Source: Bacillota bacterium
Lineage (GTDB): Bacteria > Bacillota > Clostridia > Christensenellales > Pumilibacteraceae
Assembly: GCA_009780875.1 (NCBI GenBank)
Contig: WQZE01000098.1
Coordinates: 1 to 5,120 of the forward strand
Direction: 5' to 3'
Length of the DNA: 5,120 nt
This document shows, piece after piece, positions 1 to 4,836 of the stretch. Each line of letters opens with the position of its first letter. Position 1 is the stretch's first letter. Both the position numbers and the translations under genes were made by a program. Below the pieces are notes generated by a model. It was not told the origin of the DNA, did not search any database, and was given only the letters and a program-made list of their open reading frames with translations.

Positions 1-1323
1 GCCGTGTGCATCAATTGCCACTCGTCCATCATCTAGTTTGAATACATCACCATAAGCTGTCAAGTCCCTACGAATAGAAAAGTCAAATCCTACTAGTTTT
101 TCTCGCCCTTTGGTCAGTTTATCAAATTCGGTGGCACTGACTGCACACTTATCTAGTTTGTCTAGTTGAGATTGAGTGAGATAACTATTTGTTGCTCGCT
201 CTTGCCACTGGTTCATCCTAAATATTAGGAATTGTCTTTTTAGTTCGGCATCATCACTATTGTAGGCTTTATTATACAATTTATCTACTGCCTTAAACAA
301 TCCATCAGCATACTTGTCTTTGCCCAAATATCTAAAAAACGGATGTGATTTTTGCCAAAGTGTTTTGTTGTGAATATCGTCACCCTCTTCTATCTCACGG
401 ATAATAGGCAAATAGTGTTCATCTTCTATCTCGCCACTCAAAACCTTTTTGGCATAGTTGTACTCCTTTTTGGCTGGATTGGTTAGCTCATTGTCACCTG
501 CCGTTGTTATAATAATGCAAAGTGCTTGCTCTTTTTTGCCCAAGTTACCCTCTGCTATGTCCGCCCTCTCGCTATCACGGTGACTTGACAACTCATCAAT
601 AATAACTAGGTCGGGCTTGCCGCCTTGCATATTGGCAGTCTCTCTACTAAACACCTTGACAAGACTACTATTCTTTTGCCCTCTAATAACCGTTTGTCTT
701 GCATACACTTGTTTTCTTAGCAGTGGACTTGCATTGACTATGTTTTGTATCGGCTTGCGTAGCTCTTTGGCTTGCTCCCTATCAACCGCCATAATATGCA
801 CTTCGGCATCTGTAATAAACTTGCCTTTCTTTTCATCGCCTGGCTTGTATATCTTAGTAGCAACCATTGCATAAATCGCTCTTATTGCACTGCTGGTAGT
901 TTTGGTTTGCCCCTTTGCTTCTTGCTTATACATTTTTGTGTATTTAAGATTACCAGTTTTCTTTTCTACCCATCCGTATAACATTCCATCATCAAATTGC
1001 AAGTGTGGTTTGTGTACATAAAAATCACCATCAATTGCTGGGTTAGGACAAAAGTTGTAAAAATAAGAAAAATGATTGGCTCTACTTTCATCAAAAAAGT
1101 ATGGGAATGACTTTTTGTCTTGCTTAGCCAAATCATCTAAATGCTTTTTGGCAAGTTGTCTCTCAGCTTCGCAACAAATAAATTCTCCGTTCAAAATTTG
1201 CTTGGCATACTTTGTCGTGGGATGCTCATTTTTGGCAATCTCATACTTTGGTTTTTTATTTTGGCTTTGCTTTTTTACGCTTGCCACTTTTGCTACTTTG
1301 GTGGTCGTTTTTCGCTTTGGCAT
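1..1323 (-). CDS. terL: Phage terminase large subunit, C-terminal part beyond window
   Basis: This is the ATP-driven packaging motor with a headful or cos-cutting nuclease; it acts at the procapsid portal. The first 441 residues are visible and the reading frame stays open at base 1. The N-terminal part fits the HK97/YmfN-type terminase family (HPTTKYAKQIL near residue 30, then a YGWV segment before the ATPase). The Walker A-like loop is AKGQTKTT at residues 136-143, Walker B is DLVIIDE at 238-244 with catalytic Glu244, and the coupling motif ITTAG is at 272-276. The nuclease domain opens with GFDFS at 412-416 (Asp414) and runs off the window. The glycine usually just before the Walker A lysine is Thr140. 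The ATG at 1323 is the first possible start after an in-frame stop; a GGAAG lies 12 bases upstream and a GGAGG further back, so its ribosome site is loose. It follows terS by 17 bases. Family assignment is very secure. Confidence 0.96.
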   Translation of the reverse strand, partial: MPKRKTTTKVAKVASVKKQSQNKKPKYEIAKNEHPTTKYAKQILNGEFICCEAERQLAKKHLDDLAKQDKKSFPYFFDESRANHFSYFYNFCPNPAIDGDFYVHKPHLQFDDGMLYGWVEKKTGNLKYTKMYKQEAKGQTKTTSSAIRAIYAMVATKIYKPGDEKKGKFITDAEVHIMAVDREQAKELRKPIQNIVNASPLLRKQVYARQTVIRGQKNSSLVKVFSRETANMQGGKPDLVIIDELSSHRDSERADIAEGNLGKKEQALCIIITTAGDNELTNPAKKEYNYAKKVLSGEIEDEHYLPIIREIEEGDDIHNKTLWQKSHPFFRYLGKDKYADGLFKAVDKLYNKAYNSDDAELKRQFLIFRMNQWQERATNSYLTQSQLDKLDKCAVSATEFDKLTKGREKLVGFDFSIRRDLTAYGDVFKLDDGRVAIDAHG

Positions 1324-1340
1324 AATACATATTTACTTCC

Positions 1341-1835
1341 TTAACCTCCAAACAAATATTGCTCTAACCCGTCTTTTCTCTTGACACTTGCGTTCGCCAT
1401 ATTGACACCAATTTGCGAGCGACCTTGTGGCGTCAATCCAAACATGGCATAGTATTGTCGCAACTTATCTTGTTGTGTTCTCAACACTTTGAGATATGGG
1501 TTTTCAATAGGATTGCCATCGGCATCAGCACCAAGTATTCGTTGGTCATTTGCCCACTCTCGTTGAGCCACGCACCACACCGACCACGCTTCACATAGCA
1601 TTTGCAAAGCCGATGAGTCAATGTCATAGATTACTGGTGGGTCACGCAAATCATCTTCTAGCTTTATCCGCTTCCACTCTGCTTTGGCAAAATCGGTCAA
1701 ATGGTCTGGGCATACAAGATTACGAGTGCTACCAGCAAGGGCTTGCTCGGCTTGTTGCCGCTTCTCAATATTTTCATTGGACTTCTTTTGCTTTTTCTTG
1801 TCTATGCCACTCGCTGGCTTTGCCAATCTTGCCAT
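1341..1835 (-). CDS. terS: Phage terminase small subunit, P27 family
   Basis: This is the DNA-recognition subunit that binds the packaging site and hands the phage genome to TerL. The protein has 164 residues, normal for the P27 (Terminase_4) family. A basic N-terminus (residues 1-27, lysine-rich) is followed by the family core: PDHLTDFAKAEWKRI near residues 43-57, an acidic link with D72 and the helix LQMLCEAW, then GNPIENPYLKVLRTQQDKLR and the hallmark FGLTPQGRSQ near residues 132-141. The ATG is supported by AGGAG with a 5-base spacer at 1841-1845, inside the 3' end of the methyltransferase gene; the two genes are only 2 bases apart. Translation is therefore probably coupled. It is directly followed by terL, the usual order in siphoviruses. 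The DNA target of this TerS cannot be read from the sequence. Confidence 0.94.
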   Translation of the reverse strand: MARLAKPASGIDKKKQKKSNENIEKRQQAEQALAGSTRNLVCPDHLTDFAKAEWKRIKLEDDLRDPPVIYDIDSSALQMLCEAWSVWCVAQREWANDQRILGADADGNPIENPYLKVLRTQQDKLRQYYAMFGLTPQGRSQIGVNMANASVKRKDGLEQYLFGG

Positions 1836-1837
1836 TG

Positions 1838-3085
1838 TTACTCCTGTACTTTTATTGCTTTGGTATTAGTCAATTTTTCATATCTTGCAATAGTGGCATC
1901 GCAATACTTGGGGTCTAGTTCACAAATGTAGGCTATTCGCCCTAATTGTTCGGCGGCTATCAGGGTTGACCCACTACCGCCAAATGGGTCAAGTATATTT
2001 TCACCTTTTCGGCTACTATTGTGCGTTAGTTTTGCTATTAGTTTGATTGGCTTCATCGTTGGATGCTCTACATTGATTGTTGGTTTGTCACAATCAATTA
2101 CTGTTGTGTTTTGTTCATCTTGCAATATTTCCTTTAATAACTTAATAGCATCTTTCTTTTTCAAGGTTTCTAACGCTATGTACTCTGTGTGTACTGTGCT
2201 TTGCGTTCGGTCATTTACAAAGTAGTGCGATTCTCCATCTTTCCAGCCATATAGGATTGGCTCGTGTTTCCAATGGTAGTCCTGTCGCCCTACTACAAAT
2301 GCATTTTTATTCCATATTAGACACTGTCGTATCTTGCCCAGTCGCTCTCGTGCCTTTTGTCTAAATATCTCGCCTCCGCTGTCGCTGTGGAATATATACC
2401 ACGCACCACCTTTTTTGAGTACCCTTGCCATCTGCCCAAAACTCTTATCCAAGAACTCAGCGAACTGTCGCTCTCCCAAATTGTCATTGGCTATGGTCAA
2501 ATGATTGCTACTCTCATAATTTACATTGTACGGCGGGTCAGTAATTATCAGGTCGGCTACTGCTCCGTTCATCAGTTTGTCTATAACATCCTTGTCCGTA
2601 CAGTCACCACAAATTAATCTATGAATTCCAAGTTGATATATCTCACCAAGTTTTGTTTTTGGGTTCTCTGGCACTGGTTCAGGCTCTACCTCTTTGACTT
2701 TGGCAAGTGCCGTTTGTTCCATAATCTCGCCAAACCCAAAAGCCGACATATCCCAACTTTCCAACTTCCCAAGTTCAAACTGCAATAGTTCGTTGTTCCA
2801 ACTCGCAAGTTCACTTGTCTTATTGTCAACTAATCTAAACGCTCTAATCTGCTCGTTAGTCAAATCATCGGCAATAATGCACGGCACTTTTTCTAATCCT
2901 AATTTTTGGCTTGCTTTGTACCGTGTGTGACCTGCTACAATTTCATTGTTTTGGTCTATGACTATTGGGACTTTGAACCCGAACTCTTGGATTGACTTCG
3001 CTACGGCATCCACTGCTGGCTCGTTGTTGCGTGGATTGTGGGCGTACGGCATCAACTCGTGCAACGCCTTTTCTACTATTTTCAC
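1838..3085 (-). CDS. ParB-like domain fused to beta-class DNA N6-adenine (or N4-cytosine) methyltransferase
   Basis: This 415-residue fusion has an N-terminal ParB/Srx-type domain (about residues 1-110) with NPRNN at 17-21, VPIVID at 39-44 and the ParB-box equivalent AGHTRYKAS at 51-59. After an acidic proline-rich linker (about 130-145) comes an N6/N4-MTase domain. Its motif order is beta-class: catalytic DPPY at 183-186, target-recognition region about 190-340, HPTMKP at 341-346, then the SAM-binding DPFGGSGST at 366-374 and CELDP at 388-392. DPPY favours methylation of adenine N6. Such fusions are common near phage terminases and most simply protect phage DNA from host restriction; the recognition sequence is unknown. 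No partner restriction gene is present in the window. The start is GTG: an in-frame TGA sits immediately before it and the next Met is residue 12, inside the ParB domain. AGGA lies 10 bases upstream. Confidence 0.96.
   Translation of the reverse strand: MKIVEKALHELMPYAHNPRNNEPAVDAVAKSIQEFGFKVPIVIDQNNEIVAGHTRYKASQKLGLEKVPCIIADDLTNEQIRAFRLVDNKTSELASWNNELLQFELGKLESWDMSAFGFGEIMEQTALAKVKEVEPEPVPENPKTKLGEIYQLGIHRLICGDCTDKDVIDKLMNGAVADLIITDPPYNVNYESSNHLTIANDNLGERQFAEFLDKSFGQMARVLKKGGAWYIFHSDSGGEIFRQKARERLGKIRQCLIWNKNAFVVGRQDYHWKHEPILYGWKDGESHYFVNDRTQSTVHTEYIALETLKKKDAIKLLKEILQDEQNTTVIDCDKPTINVEHPTMKPIKLIAKLTHNSSRKGENILDPFGGSGSTLIAAEQLGRIAYICELDPKYCDATIARYEKLTNTKAIKVQE
1841..1845 (-). promoter_or_regulatory. 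Shine-Dalgarno site of terS inside the methyltransferase gene
   Basis: AGGAG with a 5-base spacer precedes the ATG at 1835 and sits within the last codons of the methyltransferase, whose stop TAA is at 1838-1840. This suggests coupled translation of the two genes. Confidence 0.7.
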
Positions 3086-3095
3086 TCAATATCAT

Positions 3096-3111
3096 TCCTG
3101 CTATTACTCCT
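3096..3111 (-). promoter_or_regulatory. Ribosome-binding region of the methyltransferase GTG start
   Basis: On the minus strand an AGGAG at 3107-3111 (21 bases from the GTG) and an AGGA at 3096-3099 (10 bases from the GTG) precede the methyltransferase. The nearer one is the plausible ribosome site, although it is weaker than the sites of neighbouring genes. With a GTG start this suggests moderate or low translation, which would suit a methyltransferase; that last step is inference. Confidence 0.5.
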
Positions 3112-3138
3112 TTTATAGTTGACTCTTGTATTTCTACA

Positions 3139-3155
3139 TAGGGGCGTTGCCCCTA
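3139..3155. repeat. GC-rich inverted repeat, 7-bp stem with 3-base loop
   Basis: TAGGGGC-GTT-GCCCCTA forms a perfect 7-bp stem with a GTT loop. It lies 53 bases upstream of the methyltransferase start in otherwise AT-rich DNA, and 8 bases from a second, longer palindrome. It is not followed by a T-run on the minus strand, so it is not a typical intrinsic terminator. It could be half of a small dispersed palindromic element. Confidence 0.75.
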
Positions 3156-3163
3156 AAACCCCA

Positions 3164-3181
3164 CAAGGGACTAGTCCCTTG
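3164..3181. repeat. Perfect 18-bp palindrome
   Basis: CAAGGGACTAGTCCCTTG reads the same on both strands with no mismatch and no spacer. It follows the shorter inverted repeat at 3139-3155 after the string CTAAAACCCCA-like linker at 3152-3163. It could be a protein-binding site for a dimer or, paired with the first hairpin, part of a repeated intergenic element. The terminator explanation is weak because no T-run follows on either strand. Confidence 0.8.
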
Positions 3182-3268
3182 ACCCATTCGTTTTGCCATC
3201 CCCATATATATTTTATACCGCAAAAAATTAATCGGCTTTTTTCGCACGCACGAGGCTATTCACGGTGA

Positions 3269-3289
3269 ACAAAAACTCACACAAAAACT
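3269..3289. repeat. Short direct repeat ACAAAAACT, two copies 12 bases apart
   Basis: ACAAAAACT occurs at 3269-3277 and again at 3281-3289, close to one helical turn apart. It lies in the intergenic region between the HNH gene and the methyltransferase and next to a G-rich run (GGGGTAGGGGTGGG at 3295-3308). Part of this block (3271-3282) also pairs imperfectly with 3304-3315, 10 of 12 bases. A role in terminase binding or in ending the HNH transcript is possible but unproven, and low-complexity A/T tracts inflate such matches. Confidence 0.4.
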
Positions 3290-3335
3290 TTTTTGGGGTA
3301 GGGGTGGGTGTTTTTGCTAGTTTTCACTCGTTTTT

Positions 3336-3677
3336 TCACTGTTTTTTGTTGTTTTTCCGTGTGTTTACTTCTTGTGCCGTTTTTTTACTGTGACAAGATT
3401 TGCACAAAACTTGCATATTATCTACATTCCAAAACAAGTTATTGTCGCCTCTATGTGGCACAATGTGGTCAACCTCGCTCGCCTCATCTCCACATACTGC
3501 ACAGGTCACACGGTCTAGCAGTATACTCTTTCGTAATTCTCGCCACTTGCGACTTGCATACATACCACTGTGTGGGTGACTGTATGGTTGCTCCTTTGGC
3601 TTGTGTCGTGTGCAGTAGCCATTGTATTCTGCTATTGCTGTACAACCCATATGTCTACACGGTTTGCTAAATCCCAT
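3336..3677 (-). CDS. Small HNH endonuclease, packaging-associated type
   Basis: This 113-residue protein is a metal-dependent HNH nuclease. An N-terminal zinc-knuckle-like segment has C7, C12, C22 and H25 (KPCRHMGC...GYCTRH). The HNH core follows: C59-x2-C62, then EVDHIVPH at 68-75 with the catalytic D70-H71 pair, N87 in DNMQVL, and C92-x2-C95-H96. The two CxxC pairs would bind a structural zinc. The C-terminus is a short basic tail. I chose the ATG at 3677 because GGAG sits 6 bases upstream and homologous phage proteins typically begin just before the first cysteine. A GTG 60 bases further upstream would add 20 residues but has no good ribosome site. Small HNH proteins next to terminase genes are known to aid terminase cleavage in HK97-like cos phages; here the methyltransferase lies between it and terS. 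A free-standing homing-type nuclease is the alternative. Confidence 0.93.
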   Translation of the reverse strand: MGFSKPCRHMGCTAIAEYNGYCTRHKPKEQPYSHPHSGMYASRKWRELRKSILLDRVTCAVCGDEASEVDHIVPHRGDNNLFWNVDNMQVLCKSCHSKKTAQEVNTRKNNKKQ

Positions 3678-3682
3678 TTGTT

Positions 3683-3687
3683 TCTCC
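3683..3687 (-). promoter_or_regulatory. Shine-Dalgarno site deciding the HNH start
   Basis: GGAG (3684-3687, minus strand) precedes the ATG at 3677 by 6 bases. It overlaps an upstream in-frame ATG at 3689 that has no ribosome site of its own, so it supports the 113-residue form over the 117- and 133-residue forms. Confidence 0.65.
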
Positions 3688-3763
3688 ATAATGATAAGCA
3701 CTGTATACCTATCCCACCTACCAAGTAGCCGTGCCACTGCCGTTTGCTCTTCGCAATCCTACT

Positions 3764-3787
3764 ACACTATACTAGTTAAAATAGTGT
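3764..3787. repeat. Inverted repeat, 7-bp arms around 10-base spacer
   Basis: ACACTAT (3764-3770) pairs with ATAGTGT (3781-3787) across a 10-base spacer. It lies in the leader between the candidate promoter at 3841-3849 and the HNH start. Arms are AT-rich, so as an RNA hairpin it would be weak; as a dimer-protein operator it is plausible. Function is unknown. Confidence 0.45.
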
Positions 3788-3801
3788 GTTTTCCCTTTTT
3801 T

Positions 3802-3812
3802 ACCATTATGGT
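3802..3812. repeat. Small palindrome ACCAT-T-ATGGT
   Basis: An 11-base hyphenated palindrome with 5-bp arms. The string TTATGG in it recurs at 3820-3825 in the neighbouring inverted repeat, so the two could be related binding sites. It is short enough to occur by chance. Confidence 0.35.
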
Positions 3813-3813
3813 T

Positions 3814-3835
3814 TGTCCGTTATGGGATAACGACA
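3814..3835. promoter_or_regulatory. Candidate operator or 5' leader hairpin at the predicted transcription start
   Basis: CGTTAT (3818-3823) and ATAACG (3827-3832) form a perfect 6-bp inverted repeat around GGG. With one bulged C at 3817, the pairing extends to TGT/ACA (3814-3816 with 3833-3835), giving 9 pairs. It lies directly on the expected start point (about 3834) of the promoter at 3841-3849, where a bound repressor would block transcription. As RNA it would be a 5' hairpin. Which of these applies cannot be told from sequence. Confidence 0.45.
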
Positions 3836-3840
3836 CATAT

Positions 3841-3849
3841 ATTATAACA
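3841..3849 (-). promoter_or_regulatory. Candidate extended -10 promoter for the packaging operon
   Basis: Minus-strand TGTTATAAT is a consensus TATAAT with a TGn extension, which lets sigma-A RNA polymerase work without a good -35. The hexamer at 17-base spacing (3864-3869, AAGTCA) is poor. A TTGACA is present at 3852-3857 but is only 5 bases from the -10, too near to be its partner. The direct repeats at 3847-3853 and 3870-3876 flank the -35 zone. The site lies between the 56-residue gene and the HNH gene, pointing toward HNH, methyltransferase and terminases, so a start of a middle or late transcript here is reasonable. The start point would be near 3834. Confidence 0.5.
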
Positions 3850-3876
3850 TTTGTCAAGCAAAATGACTTACATTTG
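3847..3876. repeat. Direct repeat CAAATGT flanking the -35 region
   Basis: Minus-strand CAAATGT occurs at 3870-3876 and 3847-3853, 23 bases apart (about two helical turns). One copy lies just upstream of the expected -35 position and the other overlaps the extended -10. This arrangement could serve an activator or repressor bound on one face of the DNA. A 7-base repeat in AT-rich DNA can also be chance. Confidence 0.35.
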
Positions 3877-3884
3877 GTAGCGTC

Positions 3885-4055
3885 CTATTTATTTGTACTA
3901 GCGGCTTTTTTCTTGGCTCGCTCTAAAACTTTGTACAAATAGTCCTTGTTATAGAATATTTGCTTAGCAAGTGCGTGCATTGTGATGCCTTGCTTGTCCG
4001 CATTGAGAACTTTTTGCTCTAGCTCACTAAGTTTGCTATTTTGTTGGTCAGACAT
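3885..4055 (-). CDS. Small probable helix-turn-helix protein, 56 residues, function unknown
   Basis: I do not recognise a named family. The protein begins MSDQQNSKLSELEQ and ends with a basic tail (RAKKKAASTNK). Residues 25-44 fit a helix-turn-helix: Ala30, Ile33, Leu40 and Val43 occupy the usual buried positions, with a helix before it at about 8-19. The glycine normally found at the turn is Phe34, so the fit is incomplete. Its reality is well supported by a full consensus AAGGAGGT at 4061-4068, 5 bases from the ATG, which begins inside the stop codon of the preceding gene. It sits between the replication module and the packaging module, the position where many phages of Bacillota carry a late-transcription regulator, and just upstream of a candidate promoter with inverted repeats. 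A DNA-binding regulator is therefore the leading guess, by inference only. Confidence 0.8.
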   Translation of the reverse strand: MSDQQNSKLSELEQKVLNADKQGITMHALAKQIFYNKDYLYKVLERAKKKAASTNK

Positions 4056-4060
4056 AACGC

Positions 4061-4068
4061 ACCTCCTT
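4061..4068 (-). promoter_or_regulatory. Consensus Shine-Dalgarno of the 56-residue gene
   Basis: AAGGAGGT lies 5 bases before the ATG at 4055 and overlaps the TAA stop of the preceding gene (4067-4069). It is the strongest ribosome site in the window and is the main evidence that the short downstream gene is translated, probably at a high level and coupled to its upstream neighbour. Confidence 0.8.
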
Positions 4069-4834
4069 AGTCATCAAATGTGTCATCTTTGTAGCCTCTG
4101 CGTGTATGGTCTATCTCTACGGTGTTTTTATATTGCGGCAATTGCTTTGGCTCTTGCTCACTGTTTGCCTTTTGTGACTGTTGCAGTGCTACAACTGCCT
4201 CTTGCTTGACTTTTGCTTTGAGTAACTTTTGTTGCTCATTCTCGTTATCTGTTGTGTATAAATTTGCTACAATGTCCTCATACTTCTTGCAAAACTTAGC
4301 TTTCAAAAACTCCATATCTTTCACAGTAGATTGTTTGTATTTGCGTGCGTTTTGCATATCATAAAAGTATTGTTGTACAAACTGTGGCAATGCATTATAG
4401 CCATCTACAATTTGCTGATTTGCTGTTTTGACAACTGTTGTTTGCTCTTGGTAGTGACCTGGCACTTGTATCATGCCTTTGCCTACAATGCTTTCTCGTT
4501 CGTATGGTTCAATCCATACTTCTTGCGTTTCCACAATGTCCCTATAATCCACATTGAGCCACAACTCATACTCTCGCCATAAACTCTCACCACTTGGCAA
4601 CAAACGCCTTTTGATGACTTTGAGTGCATCCAAAATATCTGCTGGCTTTGTCTCAAACTTGCATACTTTGAGACACTCAACCGTTGCAAGTTCAATGTCT
4701 GCATACTCGTACTGTTCTAGCAATTTGTGCCAAACAAGTAGCTTTGCATTAAATTCACCATCCGTGCCATCAAGCAAACTTGCGTAAATTGTGCCAATCA
4801 AGGTTATAATTTTCTTGGTTTCTTGTTGTGTCAT
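4067..4834 (-). CDS. Probable replicative helicase loader, G39P-like N-terminus
   Basis: The 255-residue protein starts with a helical domain (about residues 1-75) of the type seen in phage SPP1 G39P, which binds the replicative DnaB/G40P helicase and the initiator and delivers the helicase to the origin. The recognisable pattern is MTQQETKKIITLIGTIYASL, then VWHKLLEQYEYADIELATVECL and KPADILDALKV. The middle region (about 80-190) is helical with aromatic-rich stretches I cannot assign. The last 65 residues are rich in Gln, Glu and Lys and look disordered. G39P itself is about half this length, so the C-terminal part is an addition. Two in-frame ATGs exist; the one at 4834 is chosen because AGGAG (4843-4847) is 8 bases away, against 2 bases for the ATG at 4840. 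It follows the replication protein by 2 bases. Remote similarity keeps confidence moderate. Confidence 0.72.
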   Translation of the reverse strand: MTQQETKKIITLIGTIYASLLDGTDGEFNAKLLVWHKLLEQYEYADIELATVECLKVCKFETKPADILDALKVIKRRLLPSGESLWREYELWLNVDYRDIVETQEVWIEPYERESIVGKGMIQVPGHYQEQTTVVKTANQQIVDGYNALPQFVQQYFYDMQNARKYKQSTVKDMEFLKAKFCKKYEDIVANLYTTDNENEQQKLLKAKVKQEAVVALQQSQKANSEQEPKQLPQYKNTVEIDHTRRGYKDDTFDD

Positions 4835-4836
4835 TC

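Noticed and set aside
1328..1330. ATG at 1330 as the terL start
   Set aside because: It is out of frame with the terminase; the in-frame ATG at 1323 is the only suitable start after the stop at 1333-1335.
617..1384. Plus-strand open frames opposite terL (85, 69, 102 and 67 residues)
   Set aside because: They are antisense to a clear terminase, hydrophobic and Cys/Leu-rich as expected from the reverse of Lys- and Gln-rich codons, and lack family motifs.
3030..3095. ATG at 3095 starting a gene overlapping the methyltransferase start
   Set aside because: It is out of frame with the methyltransferase, gives a short product with no features, and is only an alternative reading of the leader.
3139..3181. 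Intrinsic terminator for the HNH transcript
   Set aside because: The stems are strong but no T-run follows on the minus strand, and the methyltransferase start lies just downstream.
3139..3219. Minus-strand mini-ORF of 23 codons running through both palindromes
   Set aside because: No ribosome site, and its codons are dictated by the palindromes; more likely non-coding.
3295..3308. G-quadruplex in GGGGTAGGGGTGGG
   Set aside because: Only three G-runs are present; a fourth run of three or more is lacking nearby.
3678..3737. N-terminal extension of the HNH protein from a GTG at 3737
   Set aside because: No good ribosome site, no conserved sequence in the 20 added residues, and the ATG at 3677 has GGAG at ideal spacing.
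3852..3857. TTGACA as the -35 of the packaging promoter
   Set aside because: It is only 5 bases from the TATAAT, and no acceptable -10 lies 16-18 bases downstream of it.
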